Positions 34,085-41,264 of a DNA stretch of 49,685 nt are shown here, piece by piece. Made by a program: the position numbers and the translations under genes. The DNA is from Chloroflexota bacterium (GTDB lineage: Bacteria > Chloroflexota > Limnocylindria > Limnocylindrales > CSP1-4). How positions within the stretch are numbered: the first letter of the stretch is position 1; every line of letters begins with the position of its first letter. The DNA lies in assembly GCA_021786265.1 (NCBI GenBank), contig JAJYNP010000237.1:1-49685 (forward strand), in the 5' to 3' direction. Below the pieces are notes generated by a model, which was not told where the DNA came from, did no database searches, and saw only the letters and a program-made list of their open reading frames with translations.

Positions 34085-34543
34085 GTGAACGAGATCGAGA
34101 TGTTGAGTGCGATCAGAACGCAACTGCAGGAGCGGGATGACGCCCTGGCCAGCTCACTCGAGCTCCTGGAGCGCGAACGCGAGATCATCCGCCGCGAGCT
34201 TGGGTACGTCCAGGAGCTGGTCGCGCTCGAGGAACAGCGGGTCGCAACAGAGGTCCGGCCGGTGCCGATCGCCCTTGCGGAGCCCGACCTGGAACCGGTG
34301 CCCGACGCAGAGCCCGAGTTGGAGCCGATGACCCAGGCGGAGCCCGACCTGGTACCGGCGCCCGAGGTTGAGCTCCAGTTGGAGCCGATGGCCCAGGCAG
34401 AGCCCGAGTTGGTGCCGATGCCCGACGCTGAGCTTGAGCTGGTGCCGATCGCCCAGGCTGAACCCGACCTGGTGCCCTCACAGGCTCGCTACGCCGAGAT
34501 GCTCCGGCGCATCGAGGTGCTCCGACACCTCCAGGCGAGCTGA
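34085..34543 (+). CDS. Acidic 20-residue-repeat protein with flanking coiled coils
   Basis: 152 residues from GTG 34085. The N-terminus is a charged coiled coil (IRTQLQERDDALASSLELLEREREIIRRELGYVQELVALEEQR). Residues 65-131 are three full copies plus one partial of a 20-residue unit, AEPDLxPxPDAELELxPxAQ, itself two similar decapeptides. The end (ARYAEMLRRIEVLRHLQ) is again a coil. Strongly acidic, Pro-rich; probably an extended spacer between two oligomerising helices. No family recognised. Confidence 0.55.
   Translation: MNEIEMLSAIRTQLQERDDALASSLELLEREREIIRRELGYVQELVALEEQRVATEVRPVPIALAEPDLEPVPDAEPELEPMTQAEPDLVPAPEVELQLEPMAQAEPELVPMPDAELELVPIAQAEPDLVPSQARYAEMLRRIEVLRHLQAS
34277..34480 (+). 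repeat. 60-bp in-frame tandem repeat, 3.4 copies
   Basis: Units begin at 34277, 34337, 34397 and (partial) 34457, each opening gc(g/a/t)gagcccga and ending gcccag or acccag. Length variation would change the acidic spacer in steps of 20 residues. Confidence 0.85.
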
Positions 34544-34960
34544 TCGCCTGCGCACTGGCGATGTCGGGCAGATGCAGCGATTGAGGCGTGGCTCTCGCCA
34601 CGGCGCGGATCCCGAGCGTGATGAGTTCCGAGTGGTGCCCCAGTTGCTCGCGTCGGCTGGTCGTCGCGCGCATCTCGGACGGTTCGCCAGCCACGGGACG
34701 CCCAGGCGGAGCAGCAGGCGGCGGTCGAACGCCAGGAGCCTTCCGCAGAGGGTCGGCCGCTCGCAGACAGCCCGACGGCATTGGCCGTGCAGCACGTCGA
34801 CAGTGCCATCCAGGATCTCGAACGTCGAGGGGGTCGAGTGCGTCGTGATCCGGATGACTCCCTTGCCCGGCACGCGAGCTGGCCGGGCAGAGGCTCGGGA
34901 TCGTCGTCGCCGACCGGAGCGGTCCCACGGTCACCGACACTGTCGCTAACATTGCCGGTC
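34544..34960. other. 417-bp stretch without a convincing gene
   Basis: A minus-strand frame (34478-34873; begins MPGKGVIRITTHSTPSTFEILDGT) and a plus-strand frame (34588-34848) overlap here. Neither has a good ribosome site or similarity I recognise, and the minus one runs into the repeat-protein gene. It may be a decayed gene. The -10 of the XRE gene ends it. Confidence 0.35.
34947..34952 (+). promoter_or_regulatory. -10 element TAACAT of the XRE gene
   Basis: TAACAT 8 nt before GTG 34961; the same hexamer as the AbiE promoter. No ribosome-binding site. Confidence 0.4.
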
Positions 34961-35404
34961 GTGACCACCCGATTGGGCGCCGAAATCGAGCGAGCGATCC
35001 GCCGTGCGAAGCTCACGCAGGCGGAAGCGGCCCGTCAGGCGGGCGTGACGCAGAGGTGGCTCGCGTCGGTCACAAGCGGAGGGAAGGTCCGGCCGGACCC
35101 AGGGAAGCTCGCTCGTCTCGCGGACGTGATCGGTCTCGACCTGGAGCGCATGCTGGCGCTCTCAGATCAGCTCGGGGCACCCATCAAGGTCCGCCAGCAA
35201 GAGCGCGCGGCCGCGGGTGACCTCGCCGCCCTGGTCGATGCGATCAGCGCTCAGACGGTGACACTCGAGTCGCTGGCCCACTCCGTGGCAGACCTCGTGG
35301 AGGCGCAGCACGAGCTAGATCGGGCCGTGGCGCGGCTCGTGGCGACGCTGTCAGCCGTGCTCGCCATACCGGAAACGCCAGCGGGAGACGAGCCGAAGCC
35401 CTAG
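34961..35404 (+). CDS. XRE-family helix-turn-helix protein with C-terminal helical tail
   Basis: 147 residues from GTG 34961. The Cro/cI HTH is clear: LGAEIERAIRRAKLTQAEAARQAGVTQRWLASVTSGGKVRPDPGKLARLADVIGLDLERMLALSDQ. The remainder is a helical region (LAALVDAISAQTVTLESLAHSVADLVEAQHELDRAVARLVATL), probably for oligomerisation. Likely a regulator of the accessory region; its target is not evident. Confidence 0.8.
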   Translation: MTTRLGAEIERAIRRAKLTQAEAARQAGVTQRWLASVTSGGKVRPDPGKLARLADVIGLDLERMLALSDQLGAPIKVRQQERAAAGDLAALVDAISAQTVTLESLAHSVADLVEAQHELDRAVARLVATLSAVLAIPETPAGDEPKP

Positions 35405-35485
35405 GAGGCCAACCCGGCGGTCGTGGCGGTGCCCGGGTCGAGGGCCCCCGATGCTGCTGCCTGCCAGCGGCGCGCCGGGCGAAGG

Positions 35486-36136
35486 TCAGGCTGGCGTATG
35501 GCCCTCGGTGGCCGCGACGCCCCTGGCGGACGCAACCCCTCTGGCGTCGGAGCCCGCGAAGGCGCTCGGCCGGGCGAAGCCGAGCTGGATCCAATCCGCC
35601 GTCTCGCGGTTGACCACGATGGCCCCGCAGGACGAAACCTGCGTGGCGGCGCCCAAGCGGTACTCGATCCACGCGTCGGAGAGCGGGATCATCGGCCGCC
35701 GGCGGTGGGCCGAGGCGAGCGGCTCCACGCCGGGCAGGGAATGGATGTTGCCGCGGATCAGATACGGGCCGGCCTTGACCGTGACCGGATGGGCCAGCGT
35801 GTGGGTCCGCCTGGACGGGTCGCCGCGGGGGCCATCGGCCAGGACTGCGATGAGCTCGTCGCGGGCGATCGGCACCTCGTCGGCGTGGATGGAGCGACCA
35901 TCCTCGAGGCTCTCGACCAGCACGTCGCACAGCAGGTAGTCCAGGTGGCCGTTGAGCGTGTCGCTCAGCCGGTCTCTGTCCAGCTGGATGCGCCCCGAGA
36001 CCCGGCAGTCCTCGGTGAATGCGACGAACTGGATCCAGGGCAACGCGGCCGGCGCGCCTGCTCCGGCGTCCGCTTCGAAGCCGCTGGGTCCAGCTCCGAA
36101 TACCAGGCGCAGGCGCTCGCGCAGACCGCGGCTCAT
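35486..36136 (-). CDS. Conserved hypothetical protein (DUF6812-like beta-rich)
   Basis: 216 residues from ATG 36136. After 30 variable residues come two similar beta-rich segments: IQFVAFTEDCRVSGRIQLDRDRLSDTLNGHLDYLLCDVLVESLEDGRSIHADEVPIARDELIAVLAD, and the second half with VTVKAGPYLIRGNIHSLPGVEPL...PMIPLSDAWIEYRLGAATQVSSCGAIVVNRETADWIQ. The 'RLSDTLN...' pattern resembles a family seen mainly in Chloroflexota (DUF6812-type); the assignment is tentative. The internal duplication suggests two copies of one fold. No signal peptide. Function unknown. Confidence 0.6.
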   Translation of the reverse strand: MSRGLRERLRLVFGAGPSGFEADAGAGAPAALPWIQFVAFTEDCRVSGRIQLDRDRLSDTLNGHLDYLLCDVLVESLEDGRSIHADEVPIARDELIAVLADGPRGDPSRRTHTLAHPVTVKAGPYLIRGNIHSLPGVEPLASAHRRRPMIPLSDAWIEYRLGAATQVSSCGAIVVNRETADWIQLGFARPSAFAGSDARGVASARGVAATEGHTPA

Positions 36137-36608
36137 CGAACGAACCGCGGGTGAGCGGAGCGGCAACCAGCGCGTGAGACGTCGGGGGGGCTGGCGATGT
36201 CGACGCCTCGAGGGCGCACTCGGTCCTGGGCTCTCACTGGGAACACGATGCCCCATGCCGACCGGGGTCGGTGTCTCCGGTCGCCCGGTCGTGCTGCCAC
36301 AGTAGCCCACCGAGGGTCGCGCGCCAGCCACCCGATGGTCCTGACGCCGGGATCGCCATGGGGACCATTCCCACGGCCGCTGCGGTGCCCGCTCCGCCTC
36401 GACGGTGGCCCAGGTCCCGTCCCGCTCCGGGCGTGGGTTGTGGTGGCGGCTGCCGGCTCGGCGCACTCCTCATGCCGATCGTCGAGCGCTGGCTATCCGC
36501 GGCGGCGCGAGCTCACCGCGCTCGGCTGGGGCGACTCCCCGCACTTGCGGCGCGCCCTCGCTGCCTGGACGACGCTGACCGGGACATCGATGCCGGCTGG
36601 CTCCACCC
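36137..36608. other. 472-bp intergenic stretch
   Basis: No gene, tRNA, repeat or clear terminator recognised. A plus-strand frame at 36472-36624 encodes 50 residues without homology and runs into the HtrA gene, so it is not called. Confidence 0.4.
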
Positions 36609-37859
36609 TCATCCCGGAAGCTGACCCAGGGTCACCCGCACCGTCGACTGGCTTCCGTCCTGGTGCGTGACGTCCACCGGGACCGTCTGCCCCGGCTTGA
36701 GCCCCGCGAGCACTGCGGCGAGGGCACCCGCCGACGGCGTGGGTTGCCCGTCCACCGCCGTGATGATGTCACCTGCCGTCAGGCCGGCCTTCGCGGCGGG
36801 ACCTCCGGCAACGGTGGAGTAGACCAGCGCGCCTCCGCCGGCCGACAGGTCGGCGCTCTCGATGCCGAGAAACGCACGGTGCGAGTCGATCACCTTGCCG
36901 TAGCGGATGATCTGGCTCGCCAGGTCCCGGGCGATGTTGCCCGGGATGGCGAAGCCGATACCGGCCGCGGCGCCTCCCATCTGGGGATCGGAGGCGGCGA
37001 GGGTCGGGATCCCGACGACGTGGCCGTTGAGGTCGACGAGAGCGCCACCACTGTTACCCGGGTTGATCGCCGCGCTCGTCTGGATGACGTCCGGGAGGGC
37101 GGCCCCGTTCGGCTCGGACACCGTCCGCCCGAGCGCGCTCACGATCCCCTCGGTCACACTGCTCTGCAGCCCCAGCGGGTTGCCCATCGCCAGCACGATG
37201 TCGCCGACGGCGAGGCTCGACGAGTCACCGAACGTGGCGGGCTGCAGGCCCGGGGCGGAGACATGGATCACGGCGATGTCGTTCGGAACGAACGTGCCAA
37301 CGAGCGTCCCGTGGACCGTGCGTCCGGTCGCCAGGGTCACCGTGAACGATGTCGAGTTGCCGGCCACGTGCGCGTTCGTGACGATGTCGCCGCGCGAGTC
37401 GAACACGATCCCGGACCCCAGCCCGCTGCTGGTCTCGATCAGGACGACCGATGGGTTGACCCGGTGGATCACGTTGACGAACTGCGACTGCAGCGCCATG
37501 GCTTCCGCCGCGGTGCCGGCGGCGGTGACGGTGGTTGACGCTGCTGCGGGGAGAGTCGAGCCTGCTTGCCCCTGGCCGTCGTTCGCGGGCGGCTGTCCGG
37601 AGGCCGGAGCGGCGGTCGCGCCCGTGGACTGTGAGGCCGCCGCGGCGGGGGATCCTGCGCCACCGATGGCGGGCGAGAGGGTGGGGACGCTGCTCGAGAC
37701 GGCAGCGCCACCCGGTGAACCCGTGGCGGTCGGGGAGGGGGTCGTTGCGGCGCCGCACCCCGCGACCAGGCCACTGACGACGAGGAGGACGCCGAGCAGC
37801 GCCTTCCGGTGGCGCGCCCCGCAGCGGCGCGGCACGCCGCGGTCCCCTGGGGTGACCAT
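36609..37859 (-). CDS. HtrA/DegP-like S1C serine protease lipoprotein with PDZ domain
   Basis: 416 residues from ATG 37859 (AGGAG 9 nt upstream; earlier in-frame ATGs at 37895 and 37901). The signal LLGVLLVVSGLVAGC ends in a lipobox, so it is a lipid-anchored extracytoplasmic protein. A Ser/Thr/Ala/Pro-rich linker of about 80 residues follows. The trypsin-like domain has His in IVTNAHVAGN, Asp in PNDIAVIHV and Ser in INPGNSGGALVDLNG. The C-terminal PDZ domain reads FLGIESADLSAGGGALVYSTVAGGPAAKAGLTAGDIITAVDGQPTPS. Role: protein quality control at the cell surface. Confidence 0.92.
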   Translation of the reverse strand: MVTPGDRGVPRRCGARHRKALLGVLLVVSGLVAGCGAATTPSPTATGSPGGAAVSSSVPTLSPAIGGAGSPAAAASQSTGATAAPASGQPPANDGQGQAGSTLPAAASTTVTAAGTAAEAMALQSQFVNVIHRVNPSVVLIETSSGLGSGIVFDSRGDIVTNAHVAGNSTSFTVTLATGRTVHGTLVGTFVPNDIAVIHVSAPGLQPATFGDSSSLAVGDIVLAMGNPLGLQSSVTEGIVSALGRTVSEPNGAALPDVIQTSAAINPGNSGGALVDLNGHVVGIPTLAASDPQMGGAAAGIGFAIPGNIARDLASQIIRYGKVIDSHRAFLGIESADLSAGGGALVYSTVAGGPAAKAGLTAGDIITAVDGQPTPSAGALAAVLAGLKPGQTVPVDVTHQDGSQSTVRVTLGQLPG

Positions 37860-38068
37860 CCGCGGCTGCTCCTGTTTCTCCCTCGCGGCCAGCATCGCCA
37901 TGGAGCCCTCGGTTTCGTGCGCCGCGCGCCCGCGGCTGAGGTCGGGAGCGATCTCCCCGGCAATCGCACGGTAGTGCGGGGACGGGTACGGGCTGCACGC
38001 CCGCGACCCATCCCGGCTTGCAGGCCCCTCGCAAACACGGTGCACGGCGGCCGTGGCACCATGTCCCC

Positions 38069-38491
38069 ATGCGCTTGAACGATTGGCGGGCGACGCCGGA
38101 AGGGGGCCGGCACCTCACCGACCGGCTGGTCGCGCTCATCGATCCCGTGGCACACGCGCTCGGCGCCGAGAGCGACACGGCCTGCCACGTGGTCTGGGGC
38201 GACCAGCCCGATGCCCGGTTCCAGGTCCTGCTGGCGACGGACGCCGGGCTGGCCATCCTGAACGTCCGCGTGAACGTGCCCCAGGAGGGGCCACGAGTCT
38301 CCGGCAGGCTGGTCCGCTGGGGACGCGTGCAGGCCGGCGAGGTCACGATCGAGGCGCACAGCGGCCACGCACAGGTGTCGGCGCAGTTCGAGGGCCAGGT
38401 GCTGCAGGGTCTCGACGCGGCAGGTGAGCGGATCGCCGAATGGATGATCGAGGTGTACCGGCGCGTGGAGCGGGGGACCGGCGCCGGCTGA
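38069..38491 (+). CDS. Conserved hypothetical protein
   Basis: 140 residues from ATG 38069. Alternating beta/alpha pattern (ARFQVLLATDAGLAILNVRVNVPQEGPRVSGRLVRWGRVQ..., QFEGQVLQGLDAAGERIAEWMIEVYRRVERG). No signal peptide, no family recognised. It diverges from the HtrA gene over 209 bp. CACCAT lies 6 nt before the ATG, a degenerate version of the leaderless -10 arrangement. Confidence 0.6.
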   Translation: MRLNDWRATPEGGRHLTDRLVALIDPVAHALGAESDTACHVVWGDQPDARFQVLLATDAGLAILNVRVNVPQEGPRVSGRLVRWGRVQAGEVTIEAHSGHAQVSAQFEGQVLQGLDAAGERIAEWMIEVYRRVERGTGAG

Positions 38492-38520
38492 CGTGGCCGG
38501 GCCATGGCCGGCCGATCGCG

Positions 38521-38529
38521 TGCGATAAT
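38521..38529 (+). promoter_or_regulatory. Extended -10 promoter (TGCGATAAT) for 38558 gene
   Basis: TGC-GATAAT is an extended -10 with five of six matches to TATAAT, 28 nt before GTG 38558. Confidence 0.5.
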
Positions 38530-38557
38530 GCCGCCCGATATCCCGAGAGGAGGACCA

Positions 38558-38926
38558 GTGAGCGGCGCCACCGGACTCGCCCCGGACCCGACCGAGTACC
38601 GCCGACGGCTCGAGGAGCAGTCCGACGACCAGGTCGACGCCTGGGCCAAGGAGTTGATGCGTGACCTGTCGATCCGGATCGGGGTGCGGCGGGTGATCCG
38701 GGACTTCCTTCGGGCGACACGGATCGACGAGGTCGGGCTCGAGCGAGTCTTCGCGGCGGGCGGTGGCGTCCCGGCCACGCTCGGCCGGACGGCAGATGGT
38801 GAGCTGATGGTGCCGGCCATCGAGCTGTGGTGCCTCGTGCCGGGGATCCGTCGCGAGATGGCGGACGGTCGCCGGCGGATCATCGAGTATCTCGTGGAGA
38901 ACTTCCACGAGATCACCTACATCTAG
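38558..38926 (+). CDS. Small conserved hypothetical helical protein
   Basis: 122 residues from GTG 38558 with a strong GAGAGGAGG ribosome site. Mostly helical (EYRRRLEEQSDDQVDAWAKELMRDLSIRIGVRRVIRDFLRATRIDEVGLERVFAAGGG, IRREMADGRRRIIEYLVENFHEITYI). No domain recognised; no membrane segment. The 180 bp to the parB stop hold no further gene. Confidence 0.65.
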   Translation: MSGATGLAPDPTEYRRRLEEQSDDQVDAWAKELMRDLSIRIGVRRVIRDFLRATRIDEVGLERVFAAGGGVPATLGRTADGELMVPAIELWCLVPGIRREMADGRRRIIEYLVENFHEITYI

Positions 38927-39106
38927 CGAGGCTCCGCCGGCCGCGCGGCTACGGTCCGCATCCTCCCGCGACCCCCGAGCCGCTGGGGCTCACGCGCCCT
39001 CTGACGCCCTTCCGTTTCGCCGCGTCACTCCTGCTGCCACATCCGTGGGTTGCCTGGCGCCGGCACCGGCGCGCGGCTGGCGCCTTTGCGCAGCCCCCCG
39101 GTCCGG

Positions 39107-40153
39107 TCAGGTCCGGGTCTGGCCGGCCCGCAGCAGCGCGATGGCGTTTTCGAGTCGAAGCTTGGTGATCGTCAGGTACTTCGACAGGTTGGCTCGATCG
39201 ACCTCGCTCATGCCCTCGAGCGCCTGCGGCGCCCGGAGCACCGAGACCAGGTCTTCCAGCGCCTCGCTCAGGTGGGCCTTCGACGACACCAGCGCGTCGT
39301 CTCCGGTCGGCGTCGGCCTGGGTGCTGGGTCCGCGTCGGCCTCGGGATCGGGATCGGGGTCAGGTGCCACGGCCTGGGAAGCGGCGGCCGCTCCGGCGGC
39401 GGTGAGAATTCGTCGGCCGCGCCGCGGCGTCGCGCTGTCGCCGGCGGGCGTGGCCCGTCCTTCGATTCGTGCCTTGAGGCGCAGCAGGGTCAGCTCGCCA
39501 CGCGCGACCTGCTCGGCAAGGTGCTTGCGCCTGCGCGGATCCGTCACCTTCAGCAGCTCGTATGCGTGCGAGACCGTGTCTTTGCGCAAAGACACGAGCT
39601 CACGAATCTCCGCCGGGGCATCGGCGAGCCGCAGGCGGTTCTCCACGTACCCTTTGTCCTTGCCGAGTTTCTGGGCGAGCTTCCGGACACTGTAGCCGTA
39701 GCCCCGCGTCATCCGCTCGTACATCGCCGCCTCGTCGAGCGGCGAGAGGTCCTCGCGCTGCAGGTTCTCGATGATCGCGATCTCCAGCGCGGTCTCGTCG
39801 TCGATCTCCTCGACGAGCGCCGGGATCGTCTCGAGGTTCGCGAGCTGGGCGGCCCGCCAGCGGCGCTCGCCTGCGACCAGCTGATACCTCCCGGCGGGGA
39901 GGGGCCGGACCAGCACCGGCTGCAGGACGCCGTGCTCTCGCACCGATGCGGCGAGCTCGTTCAGCGCGTCCTGGTCGAGCGCGAGGCGAGGCTGCTCTGG
40001 GTTCGGGTCGATGCGGCCGACCGGGAGCTGCCGGACCGCGGCGCTGCGTGTCTTCTCGTCGGGCGCCAGCAGGCTGAGAATCGCAGGGGAGAGGTCCTCG
40101 CGCTCCTCGGACAGGCGTCGAGCGGCGACACCGCGAAAGTCGGGTCTAGCCAA
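39107..40153 (-). CDS. parB: ParB/Spo0J-family chromosome partitioning protein
   Basis: 348 residues starting TTG 40153. The ribosome site GGGAGGTGAT (40168-40159), nearly fully complementary to 16S rRNA, lies 5 nt before it inside parA. CTPase/ParB motifs: GVLQPVLVRPLPAGRYQLVAGERRWRA (95-100) and IIENLQREDLSPLDEA (129-141). HTH: YSVRKLAQKLGKDKGYVENRLRLADAP (about 154-180), whose recognition helix differs from the common GKSR-x-VAN form. A long Ala/Pro/Asp linker precedes the C-terminal dimerisation region. A 22-bp perfect palindrome lies in its own coding sequence (39575-39596). Confidence 0.93.
   Translation of the reverse strand: MARPDFRGVAARRLSEEREDLSPAILSLLAPDEKTRSAAVRQLPVGRIDPNPEQPRLALDQDALNELAASVREHGVLQPVLVRPLPAGRYQLVAGERRWRAAQLANLETIPALVEEIDDETALEIAIIENLQREDLSPLDEAAMYERMTRGYGYSVRKLAQKLGKDKGYVENRLRLADAPAEIRELVSLRKDTVSHAYELLKVTDPRRRKHLAEQVARGELTLLRLKARIEGRATPAGDSATPRRGRRILTAAGAAAASQAVAPDPDPDPEADADPAPRPTPTGDDALVSSKAHLSEALEDLVSVLRAPQALEGMSEVDRANLSKYLTITKLRLENAIALLRAGQTRT
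39575..39596. promoter_or_regulatory. 22-bp perfect palindrome inside parB (candidate parS-like site)
   Basis: Half-site CGTGTCTTTGC followed directly by its exact reverse complement. It encodes SLRKDT in ParB. The 16-bp core recurs at 42836-42851 and imperfectly at 41231-41248. parS sites lying inside parB are known in other bacteria, but this core is not the canonical GTTTCACGTGAAAC. Confidence 0.6.
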
Positions 40154-40916
40154 GGTCGATCACCTCCCGTGCCAGCTCGCGAAACGTGCGAGCGGCGTCC
40201 GACGCGCCAGCGTACGCGGTCACCGGTCTGCCGGTCAGCGGCGCCTCGCCGAGCTTCACCGTGTTCTTGACGATGCTGTGGAACACGTGGTGGTCGCCGA
40301 GCTCGCGCAGCTCCTCGAGCATCTCCCTGCCGAGCAGCGTTCGTCCGTCGTAGAAAGTCGGCAGGAGGCCCAGGATGCGCAGCTCCGGGTTCAGCCGTTT
40401 TCCCCGGATCTGGTTGATGACCTTGACCAGCGCGGTGAGCCCTTTCAGCGCGTAGTACTGCGTCTGCACCGGGATGATCACGCTCTCCGCGGCGACGAGT
40501 CCGTTGATCGTGAGAAGGCCCAGCGTGGGCGGGCAATCGATCAGGACGTAGTCGTAGCGATCGTCGACCCACTCCGACAATGCCTCGTGCAGCGCCTGCT
40601 CGCGCCCGATCGCGGAGAACAGCTCGACCTCCGTCGACGCGAGCTCCAGCGTGGCGGGGGCGACGTCGATGCCGCTCGTCTGCGTGGGGATGATGACGTC
40701 ATCGAGTCGCGCACGAGCGTCGGCGAGCACGTCCGCCATGGACTGCTCGACCGTGCCGATGTTGATCCCCAGACCGACGGTCAGGTTCGCCTGTGGGTCC
40801 ATATCCACGCACAGAACGCGGCATCCCTGCTCGGCGAGCGCGCCGGCGAGGTTGATCGCGGTCGTCGTCTTGCCGACGCCGCCTTTCTGATTCGCGATCG
40901 CGATGACATTCGCCAC
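40146..40916 (-). CDS. parA: ParA/Soj-family chromosome partitioning ATPase
   Basis: 256 residues. Deviant Walker A IANQKGGVGKTTTAINLAGALA at the N-terminus, Walker A' CVDMDPQANLTVGLG, Walker B YVLIDCPPTLGLLTINGL and SVIIPVQTQYYALKGLTALVKVI. Length and motifs fit chromosomal Soj. Overlaps parB by 8 bp. Upstream are two near-copies of tctgcgccggg-n-gtat-n-tca (about 40931-40970) that include the possible -10. Confidence 0.94.
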   Translation of the reverse strand: MANVIAIANQKGGVGKTTTAINLAGALAEQGCRVLCVDMDPQANLTVGLGINIGTVEQSMADVLADARARLDDVIIPTQTSGIDVAPATLELASTEVELFSAIGREQALHEALSEWVDDRYDYVLIDCPPTLGLLTINGLVAAESVIIPVQTQYYALKGLTALVKVINQIRGKRLNPELRILGLLPTFYDGRTLLGREMLEELRELGDHHVFHSIVKNTVKLGEAPLTGRPVTAYAGASDAARTFRELAREVIDLG

Positions 40917-41036
40917 GGGCTCGCTTCCTCTCTGCGCCGGGGGGTATCAGATCTGCGCCGGGTATATCAAGCTCGCGTCACGTCGGGCTCCGGGCTCGCG
41001 ACAGTCTAGCGCCGGTGGCAACCTCCCCCAATGCGG

Positions 41037-41079
41037 TTGTCCACAGGAGGCACGAGTTGTTCACCGAATCGGTGGATAA
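41037..41079. promoter_or_regulatory. Cluster of DnaA-box-like sequences
   Basis: TTGTCCACA (41037-41045, plus), TTGTTCACC (41057-41065, plus) and TTATCCACC (41079-41071, minus) differ from TTATCCACA by one, three and one bases. The second and third face each other across 5 bp. Could be DnaA regulation of parAB or part of an origin region; dnaA, dnaN and gidA are not in the window. Confidence 0.5.
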
Positions 41080-41216
41080 GTCTCACCGTGCCCCTCGGCC
41101 GTGCCCATCCCCGAACGGCCGGGCACGACGCTCCGGCGCATGGGCAGTATTGCGAGGATCCGGGCCGGACACAGCGGATCGCGGAGTGAGTCGACCGGAC
41201 GAGGGAGACGCCGCTG

Positions 41217-41222
41217 TACGAT
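41217..41222 (+). promoter_or_regulatory. -10 element TACGAT of the propionyl-CoA operon
   Basis: TACGAT about 42 nt upstream of GTG 41265. The predicted transcription start near 41229 coincides with the palindrome at 41231-41248. Confidence 0.4.
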
Positions 41223-41230
41223 ACCTCGAC

Positions 41231-41248
41231 TGTCTTTGCGCAGATACA
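41231..41248. promoter_or_regulatory. Imperfect copy of the CTTTGCGCAAAG palindrome at the pccB transcription start
   Basis: TGTCTTTGCGCAGATACA matches the 18-bp palindrome in parB except at two positions in the right half. Its place at the predicted +1 would let a bound protein repress pccB. Confidence 0.45.
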
Positions 41249-41264
41249 CCGGAAAGGGGAGTCC

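Larger units (their letters stand above)
40917..41264. other. parA/pccB divergent intergenic region
   Basis: 348 bp without a gene. It holds the direct repeat before parA (40931-40970), DnaA-box-like sequences (41037-41079), a TACGAT -10 for pccB (41217-41222), and an imperfect copy of the CTTTGCGCAAAG palindrome at the expected transcription start (41231-41248). Confidence 0.6.
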
